From Litchfieldella xinjiangensis (GTDB lineage Bacteria; Pseudomonadota; Gammaproteobacteria; Pseudomonadales; Halomonadaceae), in assembly GCF_000759345.1 (NCBI RefSeq), contig NZ_JPZL01000001.1, forward strand, positions 1,116,001 to 1,180,000: DNA of 64,000 bases. The letters are read 5' to 3'. Below, piece by piece: positions 35,817-43,198 of the stretch. A program made the translations under genes and the position numbers. The notes beneath the pieces were generated by a model. The model was given only the letters and a program-made list of their open reading frames with translations. It was not told the DNA's origin and did no database searches. Within the stretch, counting starts at the first letter, position 1. Each line of letters starts with the position of its first letter.

Positions 35817-37478
35817 CTACCCTGCCATTAGCGCTTCGCGCTGACGCGGCGCATGGGCTGGCCCGGCGATACGTGGCAGAGTGCCGAGCTCAGCCGTCAA
35901 CTCCTGACCGCTGGGGCGGGTACGGAACGCCCGTATGGCATTGATCAAGGACTGAGTCTCGGCCTGCAACGCCTGGGTCGCAGCATAGGTCGCCTGGAGT
36001 TCCACGGCACTCTGCTGGACCCCCTGCTCCATTTGCGTGACGGCATCGCCCATCTGCTCGATACCATGGCGCTGCTCACGCGAGGCGGTGCTGATCTCAC
36101 GCATGATGTCGTTGACCCGGTGGCTGGCCGTCAACACGCGCTGGATGGCCGCTTCAGTGTCCTTGACCACCCGGGCCCCGGCATCGATCTCGGTGTTGGA
36201 GTTGCGAATCAGCTGATGGATCTCCTTGGCCGCCGTCGCCGAGCGTCCCGCCAGGTTACGCACCTCACCGGCCACCACTGCGAACCCCTTGCCCTGGTCG
36301 CCGGCACGCGCCGCTTCAACCGAGGCGTTCAGAGCCAGGATGTTGGTCTGGAAGGCGATGCCATCGATCACGGAAACGATCTCGGCCATCCTGCGCGAGC
36401 TCTCGATGATCGCCTGCATGCGGCTGACTACCTGGGTCATGCCTTCACCGGCCGCCTCGACCTCGCGCACGTTGGACAACGACAGATCGCTGGCCTGATG
36501 GGCGTTGTCGGCATTCTGCTGCACCGTGGTGGTGAGCTCGTCCATGCTGGCAGCGGTCTGCTGGACCGAGGCCGCCTGGCCGTCGGTGCGCCGCGAGATG
36601 GCCTCGTTGCTGTGGCGGATTGCATCGACAGCGGGTTTGACGCAGTCGATGCCCTGGTTCACGTCACCCACGATGCCGCTCAATCCTTTTTTCATGGTCG
36701 CCAGGGCTTCGACCAGGCGGCCGATATCGTCACGGCCATGGCTGGGCTCCTGAACCGTGAGGTTCCCGGCTGCCATCTGCAGGGCGAAACGACGCGAACG
36801 GTCGATACCGGCAGCGATACTGCGGTAAATGCCGATGCCCAGACCAATGACGACAGCCAACAGCACGCCATCCAGCGCCAGCGCAGGCACGCTGGCCGCC
36901 AGGCCTTCCAGCATGACGACCTGGGCGATGGAACCGATCAGGGCCATGCTGCTGACCAGAGTCAGCAGCGCCGTACGCACCCCGGCAGAGCGCCATTGAA
37001 AGGCACGCACCCGTGCCAGCAGGCCACGCCTGCTCAGTTCTCCGCGTACGAGGCGGTAGCGCTTGCCCTTGCCTTCGCGGATGAGCCGGTAGGCGTTTTC
37101 GGCCGCCTCGACTTCCTCCCGACCCGGGCATACACGCAATGACGCATACCCCACCACACGCCCCATCTCGGTAACGGGTACCACGTTGGCGCGAACCCAG
37201 TAATGGTCCCCGTTCTTGCGACGATTCTTGACCAGGCCGCTCCAGACATTGCCCGCCTGAAGGGTCTCCCAGAAATTCTTGAAGGCCTCACGCGGCATGT
37301 CAGGGTGGCGCACCAGATTGTGATCGGCACCGATCAGTTCATCCAGTTCGAAGCCGCTGACCTTGATGAAGGCGGGATTGGCGTAGGTGATGCGGCCTTG
37401 TAAGTCGGTACGGGATATCAGGAGATCGTCCGCAGAAAGGACGTGTTCCTGCTGAGTCACGGGGCTGTTGAGTCGCAT
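35817..37478 (-). CDS. PAS-domain methyl-accepting chemotaxis protein (Aer-like)
   Basis: The start at 37478 (MRLNSPVTQQ) has AGAGGT upstream. The 553-residue protein begins with a PAS domain (residues about 15-125; 'YANPAFIKVSGF', 'NLVRHPDMP', 'GDHYWVRANVVPV'). Two membrane segments follow at about 165-210 with almost no periplasmic loop, then HAMP and a signalling domain with the hairpin 'IDGIAFQTNILALNASVEAA'. This layout is that of Aer-type redox or energy sensors. The start of PAS retains the Aer pattern but FAD binding cannot be proven from sequence. No other chemotaxis genes are adjacent. Confidence 0.9.
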   Translation of the reverse strand: MRLNSPVTQQEHVLSADDLLISRTDLQGRITYANPAFIKVSGFELDELIGADHNLVRHPDMPREAFKNFWETLQAGNVWSGLVKNRRKNGDHYWVRANVVPVTEMGRVVGYASLRVCPGREEVEAAENAYRLIREGKGKRYRLVRGELSRRGLLARVRAFQWRSAGVRTALLTLVSSMALIGSIAQVVMLEGLAASVPALALDGVLLAVVIGLGIGIYRSIAAGIDRSRRFALQMAAGNLTVQEPSHGRDDIGRLVEALATMKKGLSGIVGDVNQGIDCVKPAVDAIRHSNEAISRRTDGQAASVQQTAASMDELTTTVQQNADNAHQASDLSLSNVREVEAAGEGMTQVVSRMQAIIESSRRMAEIVSVIDGIAFQTNILALNASVEAARAGDQGKGFAVVAGEVRNLAGRSATAAKEIHQLIRNSNTEIDAGARVVKDTEAAIQRVLTASHRVNDIMREISTASREQRHGIEQMGDAVTQMEQGVQQSAVELQATYAATQALQAETQSLINAIRAFRTRPSGQELTAELGTLPRIAGPAHAPRQREALMAG

Positions 37479-37699
37479 GTGGCGAGACCTCTGGGGCACT
37501 GCCCAACCGAAGACGCACCTGCTTCTCACGACAATAATATCGAGAGCAACAAGCGCGTCCGGGATGGAGGGCTATTTATTGATAACGCTTGCAGGCTTTA
37601 TCGGGTTTCTGCGCCTCAACTTAAGTTAAAAAGTAACTAATAATTTCAATTCCTACACATTAATTACAATAAAAATACAATCGCCTTGTCCTATATCGC

Positions 37700-38623
37700 T
37701 TATTGACCGCGTTGTTCCGCTATGGCACTCGCTGGCGATGTCTCGATCATTTTCACCACACTTCCCACCACGATCAGGCACGGCGATGGCAGCGGTCGCT
37801 CGACGAGCTTCTCTGGCATATCGGCCAGGGTCCCGGTCAGGGCCTGCTGTTCCGGCAAGCTGGCGTTGGCAACCAGCATGATGGGCCATTCGTCGGGCAA
37901 CCCGGCCCGGCGCAGGCCGCCGCAGATTGCCTCGACCTTGGAAAGGCCCATGTAGAAAACCAGCGTCTCGTCACGGCGGGCGAGCGAGGCCCAGTCGGGC
38001 TCGCCGTCTTCACGGCAGAGCTGTGCCGTAACGAAGCGTACCTGCTGGGCATGGGCGCGGTCGGTGAGCGGTATCCCCATGCTGGCGCAGGCCGCCGAGG
38101 CCGCGGTAATGCCTGGCACGATTTCCGCCGGCAGCCCGGCCTGGGCCAGGCTGGCCAGCTCTTCGCCCATGCGCCCGAAGACCCCCGGGTCGCCTCCCTT
38201 GAGGCGCACCACGGACTTGCCGGCTTGGGCCAGCTCGACCAGCAGCGCGCCGATATCGGCCTGGGATACGCTGTGGTGCCCGCTCGCCTTGCCCACGTAA
38301 TAGCGTTCGCGCCCCGGCGGAATCAGCGCCAACACCTCGTCGCCCACCAGGCGGTCGTAGACCACGGCATCGGCCTGCTGAAGTAGACGTGCCGCCTTCA
38401 GGGTCAGCAACTCGACGTCGCCACTGCCGGCCCCCACCAGGTAGACGGTGCCCGGACGGCACCCCCCCTGCAGCGGCACTCGGGGGCCCGTAGAAGAAGT
38501 TTCACCGCGAAAGCCGTTGAGGTAGCGGCTGGCCATGCTGCCCAGGCGCGCCATGGCGGTGAAGACCTCGCCCAGCGTCTCAGGCGACGTCAATGACTTC
38601 AGGCTTTTGCTCAGAGTGCGCAT
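37700..38623 (-). CDS. cobA: Uroporphyrinogen-III C-methyltransferase (siroheme synthesis)
   Basis: The 307-residue SUMT enzyme has 'VYLVGAGSGDVELLTLKAAR', 'VVRLKGGDPGVFGRMGEE', 'VPGITAASAACASMG' and 'VFYMGLSKVEAICGGL'. A non-catalytic extension of about 55 residues precedes the domain. GAGGAG upstream supports the ATG at 38623, which overlaps the end of nasA by 44 bp. It makes the precorrin-2 needed for siroheme, the cofactor of NirB. The missing oxidase/chelatase must be encoded elsewhere. Confidence 0.92.
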   Translation of the reverse strand: MRTLSKSLKSLTSPETLGEVFTAMARLGSMASRYLNGFRGETSSTGPRVPLQGGCRPGTVYLVGAGSGDVELLTLKAARLLQQADAVVYDRLVGDEVLALIPPGRERYYVGKASGHHSVSQADIGALLVELAQAGKSVVRLKGGDPGVFGRMGEELASLAQAGLPAEIVPGITAASAACASMGIPLTDRAHAQQVRFVTAQLCREDGEPDWASLARRDETLVFYMGLSKVEAICGGLRRAGLPDEWPIMLVANASLPEQQALTGTLADMPEKLVERPLPSPCLIVVGSVVKMIETSPASAIAEQRGQ

Positions 38624-41324
38624 GGGCCCTCTCCTCTTCGATCAATGATTTGAGTTCGGGTATGCACGAACCGCATTGCGTGCCGCAGGCCAGGCGAGCG
38701 CCCAGCGCCTCGACGCTGGTATCGCCGGCCTGGATCGCCGCCACGATGGCCTTCTGCCCGACTTGATGACAGCTGCAGACGGTGGGGCCGGTGTCTGCCT
38801 CGCCCGCTTCGCAACCGGCCAGCAGGCGACGGCGGGAATTCTTTCCAAGTACCGCTTCGGCAAAGCGCTCGTCCAGCCAGGCCAGCCCCGGCAGCTCGGT
38901 CGGCGGTGCCACCATCAGCCACCAGCGTACGCGTCCCTGTTCGATACCTGCGGCGCGCAGACGTCCCGTCGCCGGGTCGTCGCACCACAGCGTGGGCGTA
39001 TCGTGCAAATGATCGAGAAGCCACTGGCGCCAATCGGTAGCCGGGGCGCCAGCGTCTCCTCCTGCCAATTGCCAGCGTTGACAATGCGCCAGGGGAACCC
39101 GGGTCCAATAGGTGGCTTCATTGCACCACGTCGCGTCAGCGGCCACATCGTGCGCGACGAGCAGCGTGGCTTCCCAGCCCGTAGCGAGCGGCGCCAACGA
39201 CACTGCGCCGTGCTTGGATTCGGGCTGGCCGGATACGGGATCGCAGTGCGCTTCGAGCAGGCTGCCCATGCGCGCCTGACCGCTGAAGCGGTCGGTCCAG
39301 TGCATGGGCACGAACACCTCGCCTTGCCGCTGGCTCTTCGAGACACGCACGCGCGCCCGGAACTCACCCGATGGACTTTCCAGACGAGCGAGCTGCTGAT
39401 CGGCAACGCCGTAGGCATGCGCATCGTCCGGATGCACCTCGATGAAGGGCTCGGCGCGGTGATTCATCAGGCGCGGGGCACGGGCGGTACGCGTCATGGT
39501 GTGCCACTGGTCGCGCACGCGCCCGGTATTGAGCCGCAACGGCCGGGACTCGCTCAGCAACTGCTGCGGTGCACGCGGGGTGACCGGTACCAGCCTGGCC
39601 AGGCCATCCGGCGTGGCGAACCGGCCGTCCTCGAACAGCCTCGCCGTGCCGTGGGGCGCCTTCTCGGTGACCGGCCACTGGATCGGCGACAGGCCATCGT
39701 AGGCCGCGCGATCGAGCCCCGCCAATGCTGAAATGTTGAACAGGCGAAAGCCTTCGCCAGGCTTGGCGTCTTGTGCAACGAGTGGATTCTCGAACCCCGA
39801 AAGGCGCGCATGCTCATCGAAGATCTGATACGGATGCCGGTAATCGAACGCCTCGCCGTAGCCCATGCGTCGTGCCACCTCGACCATGATCCACCAGTCG
39901 TGTCGTGCCTCGCCCGGGGGCGGCAGAATCCCGCGCTGACGCGAAATGCGGCGCTCGGAATTGGTCACGGTGCCGTCCTTTTCCGACCACGACGAGGCCG
40001 GCAACACGATGTCGGCATAGGCCATCAGGTCGGTGTCGGCCATGCACTCCGAGACGATGACCAGCGGACACTTGGCCAGGGCAGCACGCACGCGATTGGC
40101 CTCGGGCAGGCTCACGGCCGGGTTGGTAGCCATGATCCACAGCGCCTGGATCTCGCCCCGCTCGATGGCCTCGAACAGCTCCACGGCCTTGTGGCCGGGG
40201 CCTTCGGGCAGAGTGGGCGTCAACGTCTCGGTGCGCCAGAAACGCGTGACACGATCGAGCGCCCCCGGCGTGTGGTAATCCATGTGAGCGGCAAGCTGGT
40301 TGGCCAGCCCCCCGACCTCGCGCCCGCCCATGGCATTGGGCTGGCCGGTGATCGAGAACGGCCCGGCACCGGGCAGGCCGATCTTGCCGCCGGCGAGATG
40401 ACAATTGATGATGGCATTGCTCTTGTCGGTGCCGCTGGAAGATTGGTTCACGCCCTGCGAGTAGAGGGTAACCACGTGCAGCTGGGTCGCAAACCAGTAG
40501 TAGAACGTCTCCAGACGTTCGGCATCGACATCGCAGTCGGCAGCGATCGCCTCGATACTGGCATCGCCCTGGCGGGCCGCTGCCAGGGCCGCGTCCAGCC
40601 CTTGGGTATGAGCCTCGAGATAGACGCGATCGAGCCGGTTCTTGTCGTCCATCCACGCCAACAGCCCGTTGAATAGCCGTGCGTCACTGCCCGGCGCAAT
40701 GCCCAGGTACAGGTCGGCGATCTCGCAGGTATCGGTGACCCGTGGGTCGATGACGACGACACGCAGCAGCGGGTTGCGCTGTTTGGCGACCCGCAGCCGC
40801 TGAAACAGCACCGGATGGTTCCAGGCCAGGTTGGAGCCGACCAGCACCACCAGCTCCGCGTCCTCCAGGTCCTCGTAGTTGCAGGGCACGGCATCCGCAC
40901 CGAAGGCCCGCTTGTAGCCAGCCACGGCCGAGGCCATGCACAGCCGCGAATTGGTATCCAGGTGGGGCGTACCGAGAAAGCCCTTGAACAGCTTGTTGGC
41001 GACGTAATAATCCTCGGTCAGCAACTGGCCGGAGAGATAGCCGGCCACGGCGTGGTCGCCGTGCCGGTAGCGGACCGCGCCCAAGCGCTCGGCGACACTC
41101 GACAAGGCCGACCCCCAATCGACTTCCTGGCCATCGACCCGTGGCCGTGTCAGCCGCCCTTGGCTACCCAGCGTCTCATGCAGGGCCGACCCCTTGACGC
41201 ACAACCGACCGAAGTTGGCCGGGTGGTCGCGATCGCCTTCCACATCGCGGATGACCGCGCCGTCGTGGTCGACCACCACGCCACAGCCGACACCACAATA
41301 GGGACATGTCGTCGATGCTTGCAT
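38580..41324 (-). CDS. nasA: Assimilatory nitrate reductase catalytic subunit NasA
   Basis: The 914-residue molybdopterin oxidoreductase has an N-terminal [4Fe-4S] motif (C7, C10, C14, C42: 'CPYCGVGC', 'CVKG'). The likely Mo ligand is C129 in 'NSRLCMASAV', and the bis-MGD domains contain 'GVNQSSSGTDKSNAI' and 'ITGQPNAMGGREVGG'. From about residue 848 a BFD-like [2Fe-2S] domain follows ('VCSCHQVG', 'CGTQCGSC'). There is no signal peptide, so it is the cytoplasmic assimilatory type. GGAGGG precedes the ATG. A leader with ANTAR hairpins and an attenuator lies between a sigma-54 promoter and the start. Confidence 0.95.
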   Translation of the reverse strand: MQASTTCPYCGVGCGVVVDHDGAVIRDVEGDRDHPANFGRLCVKGSALHETLGSQGRLTRPRVDGQEVDWGSALSSVAERLGAVRYRHGDHAVAGYLSGQLLTEDYYVANKLFKGFLGTPHLDTNSRLCMASAVAGYKRAFGADAVPCNYEDLEDAELVVLVGSNLAWNHPVLFQRLRVAKQRNPLLRVVVIDPRVTDTCEIADLYLGIAPGSDARLFNGLLAWMDDKNRLDRVYLEAHTQGLDAALAAARQGDASIEAIAADCDVDAERLETFYYWFATQLHVVTLYSQGVNQSSSGTDKSNAIINCHLAGGKIGLPGAGPFSITGQPNAMGGREVGGLANQLAAHMDYHTPGALDRVTRFWRTETLTPTLPEGPGHKAVELFEAIERGEIQALWIMATNPAVSLPEANRVRAALAKCPLVIVSECMADTDLMAYADIVLPASSWSEKDGTVTNSERRISRQRGILPPPGEARHDWWIMVEVARRMGYGEAFDYRHPYQIFDEHARLSGFENPLVAQDAKPGEGFRLFNISALAGLDRAAYDGLSPIQWPVTEKAPHGTARLFEDGRFATPDGLARLVPVTPRAPQQLLSESRPLRLNTGRVRDQWHTMTRTARAPRLMNHRAEPFIEVHPDDAHAYGVADQQLARLESPSGEFRARVRVSKSQRQGEVFVPMHWTDRFSGQARMGSLLEAHCDPVSGQPESKHGAVSLAPLATGWEATLLVAHDVAADATWCNEATYWTRVPLAHCQRWQLAGGDAGAPATDWRQWLLDHLHDTPTLWCDDPATGRLRAAGIEQGRVRWWLMVAPPTELPGLAWLDERFAEAVLGKNSRRRLLAGCEAGEADTGPTVCSCHQVGQKAIVAAIQAGDTSVEALGARLACGTQCGSCIPELKSLIEEERAHAHSEQKPEVIDVA

Positions 41325-41345
41325 GACCTTCCCTCCTGGAACGCA

Positions 41346-41380
41346 AAGGGGGCCTGGCGCGAATCGCGCCAGGCCCCCTT
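41346..41380 (-). terminator. Attenuator-like stem in the nasA leader
   Basis: A perfect 17-bp inverted repeat (aagggggcctggcgcga and its complement, 1-nt nominal loop) lies 22 bp before the nasA start. On the nasA strand it is followed by a weak T-rich stretch (TTTGCGTT). Its 5' arm is shared with a hexaloop hairpin at 41369-41387. Confidence 0.7.
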
Positions 41381-41434
41381 GCCTTGGAAAATAAACCGGT
41401 TACGCCTTCACCTCGTCTACGCCGCCGTTGGCGT
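41369..41434 (-). promoter_or_regulatory. Candidate NasT (ANTAR) two-hairpin element in the nasA leader
   Basis: Read on the minus strand, hairpin P1 (41434-41419) is acgcc-AACGGC-ggcgt. Hairpin P2 (41387-41369) is ccaaggc-AAGGGG-gcctgg with one bulged A. Both hexanucleotide loops have A at position 1 and G at position 4. P2 uses bases 41369-41380, which also form the 5' arm of the attenuator, so P2 and the terminator cannot form together. Confidence 0.65.
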
Positions 41435-41487
41435 CATCGTCAAAAACGATGTGGGCAAAACACGTTGATATCGTCTGCCCTGTATAA

Positions 41488-41503
41488 AGCAATCTATCGG
41501 CCA
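41488..41503 (-). promoter_or_regulatory. Sigma-54-like promoter of nasA
   Basis: On the minus strand tggccgatagattgct fits TGGCAC-N5-TTGCW except for two bases, with invariant GG and GC at the right distance. It is followed by TTATA as in the transporter promoter. The predicted start near 41477 gives a leader of about 150 nt. Confidence 0.7.
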
Positions 41504-41715
41504 CCAGAAGTTAACAGCCGCGCTTTCAGTGACTTGGACAGCAACGACAAGCACAACCGTCCTTGCTGGGTGTGCTAACGCTCATCTATCTGCCTCACAC
41601 TGGTGCACAACGGCCCTTCCGTGCACGACAGGAGGTCACATCTCGCCGTGCAATCGCCGAGACAACTCATCTTTTATCGCCTAACCGACTGTCCCCAAAG
41701 GATGATAAAGAAAGT

Positions 41716-41731
41716 CGGCATGCTTTTAGCT
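41716..41731 (+). promoter_or_regulatory. Sigma-54-like promoter of the nirB operon
   Basis: The sequence cggcatgcttttagct matches 8 of 11 fixed positions of the sigma-54 consensus, with GG and GC spaced correctly. Transcription would start near 41743, just before the first hexaloop hairpin. Confidence 0.5.
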
Positions 41732-41753
41732 TGGATAGGCCAGAGACATGACC

Positions 41754-41848
41754 GGGATCAAAGGCGATTCCCGTAACGGTCAGACTCGTCGGCTACGGCC
41801 GACCATCAGCGACGCAAGACACCACGTTATTCAGGCAAAGGCGCCTGA
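41754..41848 (+). promoter_or_regulatory. Candidate NasT (ANTAR) two-hairpin element in the nirB leader
   Basis: P1 (41754-41771) is gggatc-AAAGGC-gattcc, a six-pair stem with one G-U pair. P2 (41831-41848) is a perfect stem tcaggc-AAAGGC-gcctga. The two hexanucleotide loops are identical and have A1 and G4. P2 shares bases 41838-41848 with the 5' arm of the following terminator-like stem, so the two structures exclude each other. Confidence 0.75.
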
Positions 41849-41893
41849 CGCGAGAGGACCACGGTCCCTGGCGTCAGGCGCCTTGTCGTTTTG
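41838..41893 (+). terminator. Attenuator in the nirB leader
   Basis: A perfect 14-bp stem (aaggcgcctgacgc at 41838-41851 and gcgtcaggcgcctt at 41871-41884) has an inner ggac/gtcc stem and is followed by gtcgtttt. It ends about 25 bp before the start of the FAD reductase gene, so it would stop the message unless NasT stabilises P2. Confidence 0.75.
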
Positions 41894-41917
41894 GGGCTGT
41901 CGCTTCAGGAGGGAGAG

Positions 41918-43198
41918 ATGAACGAACATCTGGTGATCATCGGCAACGGCATGGCGGGACATCGCCTGCTCGACGCCCTGCTCAAGCGGCCAGAGCGCCC
42001 GGCGCGCATTACCGTCATCGGTGCCGAGCGTTCACCGGCCTACAACCGTATCCTTCTCTCCCCCTGGCTGGCGGGTGAAATGGAGCGCGACGCGCTCAAC
42101 CTGGGCGATGCCGACGGGGTTACCAACGACGGCGTCGAGCTGATCCTCGGCGAGCGCGTGGCCACTATCGATCGCCACCGCCGTCAACTGACCCTCGCGA
42201 CCGGAAAGGTGCTGAGCTACGACCGCCTGGTGCTGGCGACCGGCTCACGCCCGGCCATGCCGGACGTTCCCGGCATCGAGCTCACCGGCGTGCACGGCTT
42301 TCGCGACCTTGACGACGTCGATGCCCTGACCCGGGCGGCCCAAGCGGGGCACCAGGCCGTCGTGATCGGCGGCGGGCTATTGGGCCTGGAGGCGGCCGAA
42401 GGGCTGCGCAAGCAAGCGCAGGGCAAGCGCGGCATAGCGGTCACTGTACTCCAGCGCAGCGAGCGATTGATGAATCGCCAACTCGATGCCACTGCTGCCG
42501 AGCTGCTCGAGGGCGAGCTCGCCGGGCGCGGCCTGAACGTACTGACCGGTGTGCGTATCGCGGCCATGGAAGACGATGGCCAAGGCCATGTCTGCGGCGT
42601 TCGCCTGGAAGACGGCCGCTCGATCGAGGCCGATTGCGTGGTCGTGGCCGCGGGCATCACGCCTAACGCCGAGCTTGGCCGTGCGGCCGGTCTCGACACC
42701 GACCGCGCCGTGATCGTCGACGACTACCTCACCACCTCGGACCCGGCCATCTTCGCCGTCGGCGAATGCTGCCAGTTCGAGGGGCAGACCTACGGCCTGG
42801 TGGAGCCCATCTGGCGGCAGGTCGAGGTGCTCGCCGCGCACCTGTGTGGCGATGCCATCGACGGTTATGTCGAGGCGCCCACCGCGACCAAGCTCAAGAT
42901 CAGCGGCATCTCGCTCTATGCCTTCGGCCCCATCGAGGCCGATGACGACCACGACGTTCTTACCTATCACGACCCCGAGCAGGGTGATTATCGCCGCCTG
43001 TTGCTTCGGGAAGGTCGCATCGAAGGGGCCGTGCTGTATGGCGATACCGCCTGCGGCCCCTGGTATTTCAACCAATCCCTGGCTGGCCGCGACGTGCGGC
43101 CCTGTCGTCAGGCACTGCTGTTCGGTGCCGGCGACGCCAACCCCCTTCTCGACGCTGTGCACGACGAGACCGATCCCTTGCAGGAGGAAGCGGCATGA
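41918..43198 (+). CDS. FAD/NAD(P)H oxidoreductase, probable electron donor of nitrate reductase
   Basis: The start at 41918 (MNEHLVIIGNGMAG) has GGAGGG upstream. The 426-residue protein has a first dinucleotide motif 'VIIGNGMAGHRLL', a second 'VVIGGGLLGLEAAEGL' and 'AIFAVGECCQFEG'. It matches the N-terminal reductase half of NirB but lacks any siroheme or iron-sulfur part. Similar proteins (NasC/NasB types) pass electrons from NAD(P)H to assimilatory nitrate reductase, here probably to the BFD domain of NasA. It overlaps nirB by 4 bp (ATGA), so it is transcribed with nitrite rather than nitrate reductase. Confidence 0.82.
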   Translation: MNEHLVIIGNGMAGHRLLDALLKRPERPARITVIGAERSPAYNRILLSPWLAGEMERDALNLGDADGVTNDGVELILGERVATIDRHRRQLTLATGKVLSYDRLVLATGSRPAMPDVPGIELTGVHGFRDLDDVDALTRAAQAGHQAVVIGGGLLGLEAAEGLRKQAQGKRGIAVTVLQRSERLMNRQLDATAAELLEGELAGRGLNVLTGVRIAAMEDDGQGHVCGVRLEDGRSIEADCVVVAAGITPNAELGRAAGLDTDRAVIVDDYLTTSDPAIFAVGECCQFEGQTYGLVEPIWRQVEVLAAHLCGDAIDGYVEAPTATKLKISGISLYAFGPIEADDDHDVLTYHDPEQGDYRRLLLREGRIEGAVLYGDTACGPWYFNQSLAGRDVRPCRQALLFGAGDANPLLDAVHDETDPLQEEAA

